35,293 nt of DNA. Source: Candidatus Zhuqueibacterota bacterium. Lineage in GTDB: Bacteria > Zhuqueibacterota > Zhuqueibacteria > Thermofontimicrobiales > Thiofontviventaceae. A program made the translations under genes and the position numbers. This document shows positions 1-9,301 of this stretch, in pieces. Where the stretch lies: assembly GCA_016931935.1 (NCBI GenBank), contig JAFGDW010000196.1, forward strand, positions 1 through 35,293, read 5' to 3'. The notes under the pieces are model-generated. The model did no database searches. It was not told the origin of the DNA and saw only the letters and a program-made list of their open reading frames with translations. Within the stretch, counting starts at the first letter, position 1. The number at the start of each line of letters is the position of its first letter.

Positions 1-1046
1 ATTAAATTTTGCCATCAGTTCGTTGTAAAGATTTTTAGAATCACCCCAGCGGCTTAGCATGTAATATGCGATGTCCCCGGCTGATTTAACATGGTTATTC
101 GTGTAAATACCAATCCGCCTGTCGCTGTTAATGTCATGCAGAACAACCAGGCGTAATGCCAGGCTGACCGGTTCGCTGCGGCCATCCTTTTGAGCGGTTT
201 GCAGCGATTCGTTAACCTGCCGTTGCTGATCCGACACGAGATATCGTTTTCTGCCAAAGGCAATACATTGGGTAAAGCAATCGTCAGCAATCGTGTGTAA
301 TTGTTTGTCGGTAATATATTTCGCCCACGTCACGAGATCGGCATAATTGATCTCCTGCAAAAACAAATGATGCATGAAACTCCCGGCAAATGGACAACGT
401 TCGCCATGCTGTAATCGTGCGATTAAATTCTGTTCCGACTTAACTGCGGAACGGGGACTGGCGTCTTTTAAAAATTCATCGCGCTTTTGTTTGAATTCAG
501 GATCGGCTTCAAAGTTTAATTCTAACTGTTTGCTACCATTGGTTTGTTCATCCAGCGTTCTGGCGATGTCGATCAAATCATGCATGGTGTCGAGTGTAAA
601 TAACCGATCATTGTTATGATTGGAAGCGCGTAACGTTCTGATTCGCGCAACTGCGCTTCGGGATATGTCCGTATCATGTTCGATTGCTGCCTGATTTGCT
701 ACCTGGTAATCTTTCCAATCCGGGTGTTCGTTACGTATCCGCTGGATCGTTTGTTGAATATCATCGGTATATTTTAACGGCTTTTTTAAGCCCCGGTTAT
801 CCGAAAGTAATGCCTTGATCCCGAAGTGTGATTTAATCAGGATAAATTTTGAAACGCTGTTGCCTGATTACAAATACCTTGCTCGACCAGTTCTACGGCG
901 GCAATCCGTCGCTCGGCAAGGCTATGTGCATTAAATTTGGCAACCGGAATATATTTAAAAAAAACAGTGTTGATGAATACACCGTCACGGTTGCATGCCT
1001 TTCGGACGAGAATATCGTCCGTGATTTTTTCGGTTGATCTTTCCAT
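1..1046 (-). pseudogene. Transposase-like protein, frameshifted and cut by the window edge
   Basis: Reading leftward from ATG at 1046, a 69-codon frame encodes a helix-turn-helix-like start (LAERRIAAVELVEQGICNQ) and stops at TGA 837-839. The -1 frame overlaps it and stays open from about 855 to the window start, with no stop in about 280 codons. That second frame reads as a transposase-type catalytic body and ends near the edge with 'DIAYYMLSRWGDSKNLYNEL'. This resembles the 'YRMxxRWSQENFFKY' segment near the end of a family of putative DDE-type transposases; the family is my recollection, not a search. Joining the two parts needs a single -1 shift, and a shift-prone heptamer A AAT TTA lies at 849-843. 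I cannot tell programmed frameshifting from a one-base mutation. The C-terminus lies outside the window. There is no good Shine-Dalgarno sequence before the ATG, and a TGA directly precedes it. Confidence 0.5.
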
Positions 1047-1457
1047 TCAGGAAAGATGATACGTGTAGATGTTTAACAAATCAAGTGAAAAATCAGCTTT
1101 TTTTAAAATGGATTAACTTCATTCGTTTATTTTATGTAATTATAACGTGCCGCCAAAAATCTGATTTTTTAAAATGCACAGTTTTACTTGAGAAGTTGAT
1201 GCATTGTTTTTTTAAGCGTTATGTATTTTAAGTGTAATTTACCATGATGTCTGAATATAAATAATTGATGGGAAACTTAATTATCTGGCAATTGCTGCCG
1301 ATGTGGTTATTGAGCCTACACTGTTTTGAATCGAAATTTAATTCCATAAATCTCTCGTGATATTAGTAAATGTATCTGCAGTGTGTCCAGTCAACGTAAT
1401 TATCCATTGTGTTCGTGTCACCCGAAAAGTATGTATCAAAATGGAGGATATCACCAC
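1047..1457. other. Intergenic region, no gene seen
   Basis: AT-rich spacer between the broken transposase and the SGNH hydrolase. It contains two similar T-tract segments (about 1091-1111 and 1157-1178), each with a short ATC(A/T)G-like lead followed by a T run and AAAATG. No convincing coding frame was seen. A strong ribosome binding site, GGAGG at 1443-1447, belongs to the following gene. Confidence 0.4.
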
Positions 1458-2750
1458 ATGTCTGATAACCATTATATAAAAAATAACTCCAGTTCCGGAC
1501 TTTTCCCGATTTTACAGTATTCGTACACGAGCTTATTCACTTTTGCAGGGCTATTACTAGCTTTTATGCTGCTGCTAAATTGCAACTCTTCAGGTACCGA
1601 TGCATCCAGCAGATGGGTCGGAACCTGGAGCACTGCACCACAGCTTGTCGAACCCCGTAATATGCCGCCGGAACCCGGTTTGAGCAACAATACACTGCGA
1701 CAGATAGTTCACGTTTCACTCGGAGGAAATAAGTTGCGGATGCGATTTTCCAATGAATTTAGTACGAGTCCTGTAACGATGCACGCAGTGCATTTAGCTG
1801 CATCGCTGGATGGCAGCAAAATTGACACAAATACCAATCAGGCGTTGCTATTCAATGGAGCGCAGGAGGTCACAATCCCTGCAGGCGCTGCAATTACGTC
1901 TGATCCATTCCAGTTTGCATTAAAACCACGGAGCAATGTCACAATTACGATTTACTTCGGCGAAACCTCGCCTGATGTCACAGGCCATCCGGGTTCGCGA
2001 ACCACATCCTACTTGCTTACCGGGAATAAAGCGTCTGCCGTGGATTTCGCCGATGCAGTAACGACAGATCACTGGTATATCATCAACGGTATCGATGTGA
2101 TGGCGCCGGAGTCCGCAGCCGCGATTGTCGTGCTTGGCAATTCTATTACCGATGGACGCGGTTCAGGCACCAATAAACAAAATCGTTGGCCGGATGAATT
2201 GGCTCGTCGTCTTCAGGAGAATCCCGCTACTCAACAGGTGGCAGTATTAAACCAGGGGATAGGCGGGAATTGTATACTTCGTGCTTGTCTGGGCCCTGCT
2301 GCTCTGGACCGATTTGAACGCGATGTAATCAACCAGGCCGGGGTACGTTGGCTCATTATTCTGGAGGGAATCAATGATATTGGACAGGCGCGAGGAGCAA
2401 GCGGTTCCGCCGAAGTAGCCAGCGGCTTGATTGCGGCTTACGAACAAATGATCGATGCTGCCCATGCAAAAAATATCCGCGTTTATGGTGCAACGCTACT
2501 TCCGTTTGGCAATTCATTCTACGATTCACCGGAGCATGAATCAGCACGATCAAAAGTCAATGAATGGATTAGAACCAGCGGCCGTTTCGACGCAGTCATT
2601 GATTTGGATGCCGCACTACGTGATCCATCAGCTCCGTTACGTCTTATTCCGGAAGCTGATACGGGTGACCATCTCCATCCCAGCGAAACAGGGCATCGAT
2701 TGATGGCGGAGGCGGTTGATCTGACACTTTTTAAAACAGCGGAAGATTAA
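1458..2750 (+). CDS. SGNH/GDSL-family hydrolase, probable lipoprotein
   Basis: This is a 430-residue secreted esterase/acetylhydrolase-type enzyme. The frame opens upstream at 1383, but I chose ATG 1458 because GGAGG (1443-1447) sits just before it. The N-terminus has a long hydrophobic stretch ending in 'LLLNC', a lipobox-like site with an unusual Asn at -1. A beta-rich N-terminal domain (about 50-215) precedes the SGNH fold. The SGNH blocks are clear: block I GNSITDG with nucleophile Ser229, the block II Gly in QGIGGN, block III GIND (304-307) and block V DHLH (404-407) with the catalytic Asp/His. The family hydrolyses acyl esters, often acetyl groups on polysaccharides; the exact substrate cannot be read from sequence. 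The GH2 and CBM-like genes downstream support a role in extracellular carbohydrate processing. No clear terminator follows. Confidence 0.88.
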   Translation: MSDNHYIKNNSSSGLFPILQYSYTSLFTFAGLLLAFMLLLNCNSSGTDASSRWVGTWSTAPQLVEPRNMPPEPGLSNNTLRQIVHVSLGGNKLRMRFSNEFSTSPVTMHAVHLAASLDGSKIDTNTNQALLFNGAQEVTIPAGAAITSDPFQFALKPRSNVTITIYFGETSPDVTGHPGSRTTSYLLTGNKASAVDFADAVTTDHWYIINGIDVMAPESAAAIVVLGNSITDGRGSGTNKQNRWPDELARRLQENPATQQVAVLNQGIGGNCILRACLGPAALDRFERDVINQAGVRWLIILEGINDIGQARGASGSAEVASGLIAAYEQMIDAAHAKNIRVYGATLLPFGNSFYDSPEHESARSKVNEWIRTSGRFDAVIDLDAALRDPSAPLRLIPEADTGDHLHPSETGHRLMAEAVDLTLFKTAED

Positions 2751-2876
2751 ACATATTTTCATGCTGGTATAATTTAGTTTGCTGTTCACAAACTACCCTT
2801 GCGATGGTTTTGAGAAAAAAAGTATTATATGTTTTGTTAATAACGTGAGTTCTATCTACCGCTTGCAAGAAGAAAT

Positions 2877-2962
2877 TAAGCCACGGATGAACACTAATTC
2901 GCATGGATTTTTTTGAAACTTACTTCAAAATCCGTGTTTGATCTGTGTCAATCAGTGGCTAA
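2877..2962. repeat. Imperfect inverted repeat of about 34 bp per arm
   Basis: The left arm begins AGCCACGGATGAACAC (2877 onward). The right arm ends with the near-complement, ...GTGTCAATCAGTGGCT, by 2962. Both arms continue inward to ATGGATTTTTT / AAAATCCGTG-type sequence, with about 18 nt between them. It can fold into one long hairpin. The arrangement matches the 'A/GCCAC(G/A)GAT...' palindromes that I recall being scattered in intergenic regions of FCB-type genomes, which suggests a MITE/REP-like mobile repeat. I see no ORF inside. Confidence 0.55.
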
Positions 2963-3081
2963 TAATATTTTTCGTTTTTTCTTTGTGAGATATTCTTATA
3001 TCAAACTCACATTTAATACTAAGTGCAACGTTTCATAAATTCTTGTAGTGTTCATGGATGTAGCGTAGACTCGGCGAAGCC

Positions 3082-3109
3082 TTCATCCTGAGCGAAGTCG
3101 AAGCATGAA
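3082..3109. repeat. REP-like motif (TTCATCCTGAGCGAAG type)
   Basis: Short imperfect palindrome of the form TTCATCCTGAGCGAAGTCGAAG...ATGAA. Its arms TTCAT and ATGAA face each other, with CTTCG/CGAAG-type complementarity inside. A diverged relative occurs at 11562-11644 in the same window. This motif class is common between genes in many environmental bacteria. It is non-coding and probably a REP-like dispersed element. Confidence 0.5.
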
Positions 3110-3581
3110 TGGTGAGACAATAAAACCTAAAACACCGCTAAATATTGAAAGGATAATAAAGCACGTTCATTATTAGCTATTTGCAGGCATGCACATCTTC
3201 TTTAAATCCCCAGCAAGCAAATTCACATCTTAATATTAAGCAACGCGATTTAAAAATTTCTACCTTTACCATTCTCTTGTCGTTACAATTCAACCCGGAA
3301 TTCATTATGTTTTCAAAGACTAAAAGGAATAAGCATTGTCGGAGGTATCGTTTGATCAGTCGATCTTCCAGAGAAAGTTAGAAACTAAAACTCAATAATT
3401 GAGTATTTGAGTTTAACAACGCTACAAATCGATGCGTTTTCGGATACTTTCAATGACAAATTTACAACTCAACACAACGAATCAGTCCGGCAAAATATGT
3501 ATGAAGCCTGCACAAACTAAATGAAAATTTGGCTACATTCGACAACTTCTACTGATAACATGAAAAATTAGGAAGGTGTTT

Positions 3582-4543
3582 ATGAAAAAGAATAAGATAT
3601 TTCTGGTTTTAATATTAACTGCACTATGCTTGTCCAATGTTTGCCTGACCGGAGCACATCAGGCAATGGCAAAAAATGTAACTAAAACGAAAATCAATAA
3701 CGGAGAATTTAGCGCACAAATTAACGGCATCAACCTATAGTATAAAATTTCCGGCAATGGCCCGGTTTGTGTACTACCTACTCCTGGCTGGGGACCAAGT
3801 AGCGAATTATATTTTATGAAGCTAACGCCGCTCGAATCGATGTGTACCTCGATACGCGTGGTTCCGGACGTTCAGAGCGACCTGTATTGACTGCATATAC
3901 CATGCACAATTTTGTTGCTGATCTCGAAAGCCTGAGAAGCCACCTTGGAGTCAAAACTATGTGGTTGATGGGGCATTCCGAAGGCGGCTAGATGATACTT
4001 AACTATACTTTCGAACATAGCAAGCACGTGGAAGGAATAATTCTGGTGGATGCGCCGGTTGAAGATACTTCAAAGAGTACCGAACGAATTGAACGAATGC
4101 AACTAAGAAAAAATGAACCGTGGTTTGAAAACGCTTTTACCGCGTTTCAAAAAATGCCGACAACACAGGAAGAATTTCAAACGTACATTCATACCATTCT
4201 CCCCTTTTTTTTCGCTTCCAATGAAAATTTGGACAAAAACCGAGATGTATTTGAAAAAATAAGTTTATCCTTTCATGCCACCCAGGGATTGAGTAAATCG
4301 GATCATTCTTCGGCGAACCTGGGCACGTTCCTGCCTACCATGAAAATACCGGCTTTAATTATTGTCGGCAACGATGATTTCATTTATACACCGTCTGCAG
4401 CATAACAATTGCAATCGATGATTCCCAATTCAAAATTATTAATCATCGAGAATGCCGGACATTTCCCGTGGTTGGAACAGCCGCAACAATTTTTTAATGG
4501 TATTCAAACATTCCTGCCTAAACTGGGCTATCACAAGAACTAA
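3582..4543 (+). pseudogene. Alpha/beta hydrolase, secreted type, broken by three stops and a frameshift
   Basis: A ribosome binding site (GGAAGG) precedes ATG 3582. The frame starts with a signal peptide (MKKNKIFLVLILTALCLSN...), then is interrupted by TAG 3738-3740, a frameshift at about 3834-3842, TAG 3989-3991 and TAA 4403-4405, and ends at TAA 4541-4543. Across these breaks the alpha/beta hydrolase pattern stays collinear: the 'YKISGNGP' opening strand, 'YLDTRGSGRSERP', the nucleophile elbow GHSEGG (the TAG follows directly where Gln is common), the acid in 'IIVGNDDFIY', and the catalytic His in 'ENAGHFPWLEQP'. It was therefore a proline-iminopeptidase/haloperoxidase-like enzyme with all catalytic residues still encoded. 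The decay looks recent. TAG and TAA both interrupt, and intact neighbours end in TAG and TAA, which argues against recoding. Confidence 0.85.
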
Positions 4544-4550
4544 CACTCAA

Positions 4551-4590
4551 GCCCCGACAATCAAATTCGAGGATTATATTTTGTCGGGGC
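4551..4590. terminator. Perfect 10-bp hairpin, terminator-like
   Basis: GCCCCGACAA (4551-4560) pairs perfectly with TTGTCGGGGC (4581-4590) across a 20-nt loop, 7 nt after the hydrolase pseudogene's final stop. No strong T-run follows on either strand, so it may act as a weak bidirectional terminator, an mRNA-stabilising hairpin or a small repeat. Confidence 0.5.
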
Positions 4591-4602
4591 AATTGATAGA
4601 TT

Positions 4603-4737
4603 TTAAGCTTTCCCGAAAAACTCTGTCAAAATAGTATCGGCGACTGAGCCTGTAGAATTCGAGCCATTGGGCTTGTTTATTTCGCTACCGCTCGTATCGC
4701 GAACAGCGGTGAGACGCCGATAAAAGACAGCAAGCAT
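4603..4737 (-). CDS. Possible 44-residue small ORF, unrecognised
   Basis: ATG 4737 to TAA 4603-4605 encodes a 44-residue peptide (MLAVFYRRLTAVRDTSG...LTEFFGKA). The frame stays open further upstream to about 4813 without an ATG. The composition is protein-like, but there is no clear ribosome binding site and no family match I recognise. The perfect hairpin at 4551-4590 lies just downstream in its reading direction. It could equally be a remnant of a larger gene or chance. The surrounding 4544-4954 region holds nothing else I can support. Confidence 0.15.
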   Translation of the reverse strand: MLAVFYRRLTAVRDTSGSEINKPNGSNSTGSVADTILTEFFGKA

Positions 4738-4954
4738 TACTGATTCATCCACATTTACAATATTCAATTTAAAGTCAATTAAAATTCGTGAAGTCCGATT
4801 TATTCCCTTCTAAATGCCGAACGATAGAATTGAAACTCATACATTTTAAACTTGACTTTCATGTTATTTTTACGGTAATTTAATGTTTAGCGCATTTATC
4901 CGGTTCCAATAACCTGGAGCGGAATGATTTCACCGAACTCACAAAAAGGAAACC

Positions 4955-7759
4955 ATGAATTATCCATCCGTTAGATTAAAATTGTTAATATTCATCTTTT
5001 TACCCACGCTTTTCTCCTGTCAAAATCAAAAGTCTCAACTCAGGCAAACACTTCAATTATCAGGGCAATGGCAGTTTGCAATTGACACCACCTATTGTGG
5101 TATTCAGCAAAAATGGTATTTGTCCGACCTGCGGGATATGATCGAATTGCCTGGTACGACTGATTTAAATCATAAAGGCTTCCTGAATCATGATACAACG
5201 ACCATGCACCTCAACCGTGTTTATAAATATGAAGGGCCTGCCTGGTATCGACGAATAATACAGATTCCACAATCATTTCATGATAAGCACATCCAGCTCG
5301 TGATGGAGCGGACAAAATCATCGTGCGTGTGGGTTGATGATCATTATATCAGTGCATCTCATCTATTACAGTCGCCGCAATATTATGATCTTACCGAATT
5401 TCTAACTCCCGGAGAACATGCAATTACTATTCGCATCGACAACAATATGAAACTCACGCCTTATGGCAATGTTCATATCTATACCGACGAAACACAAACG
5501 AACTGGAACGGTATCATTGGTGATTTCTTGCTGGAAGCATCACCAAAAACATATATTTCCGATCTGCAGATTTTTCCTGATGTCGACCACAAAAAAATTC
5601 AAATTCAAATAGCGATTGCAAACGGCTTCGCTCTTAAAAAAATTGATATTGAATTGCAGGTGAACCGTTCATTGAATGGCAAGCAGAAATCGTTGCAACC
5701 ATTTCATCAAACCGTACCATGCGATTCACTCGTCTTGCTTGAATACACGCTTGGTGATGAGATGATGCAATGGGATGATTATCAGCAACCGATGTATCAA
5801 CTGACAGTCACCATAAGCAATGATAGTTTACACGATAGCAAAACAGCGCCGTTTGGGATGCGAAAATTTGCCGCCCATGGAACTCAATTTACCATCAATG
5901 ACCGCACAACTTTTCTTCGCGGCAAACATGATGCGTGCGTGTTCCCATTAACGGGCTACCCGCCAATGGATGTTGATGGTTGGAAACGTGTCTTCGAAAT
6001 TGCAAAATCGTACGGCATCAATCATTACCGATTCCATAGCTATTGTCCACCGGACGCAGCATTCAAGGCTGCCGATCGAGTGGGCATCTTTCTGCAGGCT
6101 GAGCTACCGTTTTGGGGTGGCCTGGAATCAGACTCCGTTGCCGTGATGCTAAAGGCTGAGGGATTGGCCATGTTAACAAACTATGCCAATCATCCATCGT
6201 TTGTTATGTTTTGCGCGGGTAACGAAATTTGGAGCGGCCATGACCGCATTGAAAATATCATCCAAAGTTTAAAACAAAAGGATAGCCGATTGCTTTACGC
6301 ATTGGGCGCAAACAACAATATCGGATATGTCAATCCTCATGTATGTTCGGATTACCACATTGCGGCCCGCACGCCATCTGCCGGCGACACCACGTTGACG
6401 CACACCCGTCTCACCCATGCCTTTGCCGATTCCAGGGATGGTGGCATTCTCAATACGCACGTACCATTAACAACAGTTAATTTCGACTATGCCGTTTCGC
6501 ATATCAATATACCCTTAATAAGCCATGAAATCGGTCAATATCAGATTTTCCCTGATTATCGGGAAATTAAAAAGTACACGGGTGTCGTCAGAGCATGGAA
6601 CTTGGAAGTTTTCCGTGACCGCCTGCAAAAAGCTGGCATGCTTGACCAGGACCTCGATTTTCATAACGCATCCGGTGCATGGTCTGCTCTCTGTTATAAG
6701 GCGGAAATAGAAGCAGCGTTACGCTCAACCGGAATGGCCGGATTTCAATTACTCGACTTGCAGGATTATCCCGGTCAGGGCACTGCGCTTGTAGGAATTC
6801 TTGATGCATTCATGGATAGCAAAAATGTGGTCAGCCGTGAAACCTGGCTGCAATCGTGTAATGATGTGGTGTTGCTGTTAGAGTTCCCGAAATACTGCTG
6901 GCAGATGGATGAAAACTTTCAAGCGAAGCTGGATGTCGCGAATTATGCAAATAAAACCATAGCCGATGATATCACCTGGGAAATTGTCAATCAGCACGGA
7001 AAGATTATTCAAACCGGAATATTTCCGAACTTAAACATAACCAATGGTGGACTTGACTATATCGGAGAAATCAAAGCCACATTTGATACCCTTAAGCAGA
7101 CAGAAAAGCTTACAATCAATTTAGCACTTAAAAAGGCAGGTTATTCAAACACCTATCCGATTTGGGTTTATCCGGCGCCGGAATTGCCCGTTGCACATGA
7201 AGGAATCACCATTTCCCACAAATTGAATGACAAAGTTATTGCCATGCTTCAGCAAGGCGCTAAAGTGCTGCTTTTCCCCACAGCCGAATTTGTAAAAGCT
7301 AACAGTGTTGGCGGTTTATTTCCACCCGATTTTTGGAATTATGGAATGTTTAAGGGAATCAGCGAATGGGTGAAGAAACCTGTTTCACCGGGAACACTGG
7401 GGCTATTGATGAATCCTGCACACCTGTTGTTCAACAGTTTTCCGACCGATTTTCATACAAATTGGCAATGGTTTTCTATTATAAAGGCAAGTCGGCCATT
7501 AATACTTAACAACACGGCACATTCCTATCGACCAATCGTTCAGGTGATCGATAATCTCGAACGAAACGACAAATTGGGCTTGATTTTCGAATTTGCCGTC
7601 GGTGATGGTAAGTTATTGGTTTGCATGTCACGATTAAATGAAATTTCGGACCGTCCGGAGGCGAACCAGTTGTATCGATCCATTATTCATTACATGAATT
7701 CAGAAAATTTTAATCCCGATTATTCTATTGACAGCAAATTACTAAAAGATATACTTTGA
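4955..7759 (+). CDS. Glycoside hydrolase family 2-type enzyme, lipoprotein
   Basis: This is a 934-residue exported glycosidase. Residues 1-22 form a lipoprotein signal ending in LFSC (Cys22). A jelly-roll sugar-binding domain follows ('GQWQFAIDT', 'ELPGTTDLN', 'WYRRIIQIP', 'VWVDDHYISAS'). Then come an immunoglobulin-like domain and a TIM barrel containing 'LRGKHDACVFP', 'NHYRFHSYCPPDAAFKAAD', the acid/base in 'CAGNEIW' (Glu424) and a probable nucleophile in 'SHEIGQY' (Glu525). The 101-residue spacing suits clan GH-A family 2. The 'HEIGQ' nucleophile context differs from LacZ- or GUS-type motifs, so this is a divergent GH2-like subgroup; the sugar specificity is unknown. About 300 further C-terminal residues hold additional beta domains. 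A GGAAACC ribosome binding site precedes the ATG. Surface anchoring and the neighbouring SGNH and CBM-like genes suggest breakdown of an acylated polysaccharide. Confidence 0.85.
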   Translation: MNYPSVRLKLLIFIFLPTLFSCQNQKSQLRQTLQLSGQWQFAIDTTYCGIQQKWYLSDLRDMIELPGTTDLNHKGFLNHDTTTMHLNRVYKYEGPAWYRRIIQIPQSFHDKHIQLVMERTKSSCVWVDDHYISASHLLQSPQYYDLTEFLTPGEHAITIRIDNNMKLTPYGNVHIYTDETQTNWNGIIGDFLLEASPKTYISDLQIFPDVDHKKIQIQIAIANGFALKKIDIELQVNRSLNGKQKSLQPFHQTVPCDSLVLLEYTLGDEMMQWDDYQQPMYQLTVTISNDSLHDSKTAPFGMRKFAAHGTQFTINDRTTFLRGKHDACVFPLTGYPPMDVDGWKRVFEIAKSYGINHYRFHSYCPPDAAFKAADRVGIFLQAELPFWGGLESDSVAVMLKAEGLAMLTNYANHPSFVMFCAGNEIWSGHDRIENIIQSLKQKDSRLLYALGANNNIGYVNPHVCSDYHIAARTPSAGDTTLTHTRLTHAFADSRDGGILNTHVPLTTVNFDYAVSHINIPLISHEIGQYQIFPDYREIKKYTGVVRAWNLEVFRDRLQKAGMLDQDLDFHNASGAWSALCYKAEIEAALRSTGMAGFQLLDLQDYPGQGTALVGILDAFMDSKNVVSRETWLQSCNDVVLLLEFPKYCWQMDENFQAKLDVANYANKTIADDITWEIVNQHGKIIQTGIFPNLNITNGGLDYIGEIKATFDTLKQTEKLTINLALKKAGYSNTYPIWVYPAPELPVAHEGITISHKLNDKVIAMLQQGAKVLLFPTAEFVKANSVGGLFPPDFWNYGMFKGISEWVKKPVSPGTLGLLMNPAHLLFNSFPTDFHTNWQWFSIIKASRPLILNNTAHSYRPIVQVIDNLERNDKLGLIFEFAVGDGKLLVCMSRLNEISDRPEANQLYRSIIHYMNSENFNPDYSIDSKLLKDIL

Positions 7760-7915
7760 AGCAATATTTCTATTCTGCTCAATAACTGACACAACTCATT
7801 TTATTATAAGCAATTATTTGTCTGTCACAAGGCATTGGTAAACAAAATTTCTGTATGTCGAAATTTATACGTATCGTTCTCACTAAAATGATCTGCAACT
7901 GAAGAATTGATAATA

Positions 7916-7932
7916 GGTAATTGACAATTACC
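7916..7932. repeat. 17-nt perfect palindrome within an AT-rich repeat
   Basis: GGTAATTGACAATTACC is a perfect palindrome around a central A. It is embedded in 7902-7960, a string of similar 'caatt' and 'caattt' words. It lies 105-121 nt upstream of the CBM-like gene, so it could be an operator. The surrounding word repetition looks more like a decayed dispersed AT-rich repeat. Confidence 0.35.
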
Positions 7933-8036
7933 AATTCACAATTTTCCATTCTCAATTTGAAGTTTCTTGAGAGATACTAAAATTTCTTTCGTTTATTAAC
8001 CTATTAAATTTAACACGAAACGCTTTGGAGATTTAA

Positions 8037-9239
8037 ATGGTGATCACAAAAAAGCTGTTAGCGACACTTGTTTTAACACTTATGACTGCCGGCGTCTGCC
8101 GGGCGCAATTTCTGGATACCTTTGACAATAACAAAATTGATGGTTGGTTCGACCTTACCGGCGACGGCACTGCCACCATGCAATTTATTCCCATGAATGG
8201 CTTTGCGCGAATTGCGGTGGATGCCACTCACGATAGATATAATGTTTATTGGACACTGATCAAGCGCAATGTCGCGAGCTTCTTTGATTTGAACGAGCTG
8301 AAGAATCCGGACTATGAATTACGCGTAGAGGCGCGGGTACGCGTCCATAACGCGCCACGACGCATCAACATGATGGTGAACACCCAACGCACGACCAATT
8401 TTCATATCGATTTACTGGAATTTGATATCCCGGATACGACCGAATGGCATACCGTCAGCATGACCACCACCAAATTAGATGCTGTTCCGGGAGATTCGCT
8501 GTACGTCCAGTTATGCGTGACTGATTATGGCCCGGGCAAATATAACGTCGATTTGGATTACTATCGCGCGGACATTATCAATGTCAAGCAAGCGGGCCCG
8601 GACAAAGGCGTGCGTGTGCCGTATCATCCCCCGATTCCGGATGTAAGCACATTCACGCATCATCTGAATGTTAAGGACGATGCACTCATAAATTCCGACT
8701 TCCCGGATGTTAATTTTAATGATTGGAGCGTAACGGAACAAACTGGTTATGCCCGAACACTGACAGTGAACGCCAATCAATGGGCGATTCTTCGTTGGGA
8801 GCTCGCGCAATTTAAAAACGCGAAAATCACTGGCTCAGGATTATTGGAATTAACGACGCAGTCTGTCCCACGAGGCGGTGATTACATCGCTGCCTTTGGA
8901 GAAGATTTTGGGATTGAATTTGAAAAAATACGCGTAATTGAAATATTGGGCGGCGATCCACAGTGGGATCAAAATACCGTGACTTATGACAATTTTATTC
9001 AAGACAAAAATTACGAGGACATCTTTAATACGCAAATGATTTACGATGGCGAACTGGCAGATGAACCGGGTGACAAAAGTTACTTTACAATTTCTCAACC
9101 TGTCTTACAACGAATGCTGGATGGGACAACCAAAGGATTACTCATTCGGCCGTTAGGCGCCCTGGATGCGTCATTTTATGCATCGGAAAACAATACCGGG
9201 AATGATGGGCCGAAGTTGCATTTAAATATCAGTGAATAG
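8037..9239 (+). CDS. Secreted CBM-like protein (DNRLRE/CBM96-type C-terminus)
   Basis: A 400-residue exported protein. A typical signal peptide (about residues 1-23, cleaving after VCRA) follows ATG 8037, which has GGAG a few bases upstream. The N-terminal half ('FLDTFDNNKIDGWFDLTGDGTATMQ') looks like a concanavalin-like/CBM jelly roll. The C-terminal half ('DDALINSDFPDVNFNDWSV...TLTVNANQWAILRWELAQF...GLLELTT...DGPKLHLNIS') has the pattern of DNRLRE/CBM96-type domains, in which a long beta-sandwich opens with an 'aDa.v...' segment and closes with '..P.L.v.y'. I see no catalytic motif, so binding (alginate-like or other polysaccharide) is inference. Its position after the GH2 lipoprotein suggests a shared substrate. 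It ends in TAG, and no type IX sorting domain is present. Confidence 0.65.
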   Translation: MVITKKLLATLVLTLMTAGVCRAQFLDTFDNNKIDGWFDLTGDGTATMQFIPMNGFARIAVDATHDRYNVYWTLIKRNVASFFDLNELKNPDYELRVEARVRVHNAPRRINMMVNTQRTTNFHIDLLEFDIPDTTEWHTVSMTTTKLDAVPGDSLYVQLCVTDYGPGKYNVDLDYYRADIINVKQAGPDKGVRVPYHPPIPDVSTFTHHLNVKDDALINSDFPDVNFNDWSVTEQTGYARTLTVNANQWAILRWELAQFKNAKITGSGLLELTTQSVPRGGDYIAAFGEDFGIEFEKIRVIEILGGDPQWDQNTVTYDNFIQDKNYEDIFNTQMIYDGELADEPGDKSYFTISQPVLQRMLDGTTKGLLIRPLGALDASFYASENNTGNDGPKLHLNISE

Positions 9240-9301
9240 CCGTAATTGATTGATGAGCGTTCATACGAATTTCCTTTACCAGAGCCATTAAAACAGGAAG
9301 G

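Larger units (their letters stand above)
2751..3581. other. 830-bp intergenic region with repeats
   Basis: No supported gene. It carries an imperfect long palindrome (2877-2962) and a REP-like motif (3082-3109), both described separately. A 66-codon frame at 3181-3381 has no ribosome binding site and no protein-like pattern, and I do not call it. The ribosome binding site of the following hydrolase pseudogene (GGAAGG, about 3571-3576) lies at the right end. Confidence 0.5.

Noticed and set aside
1..1046. Short frames on both strands (54-290 minus, 374-619 plus, 849-1037 plus)
   Set aside because: They overlap the long uninterrupted minus-strand transposase-like frame, lack ribosome binding sites and have no protein-family pattern.
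3181..3381. 66-codon plus-strand frame in the repeat-rich gap
   Set aside because: It has no ribosome binding site and no recognisable sequence, and it lies in AT-rich spacer.
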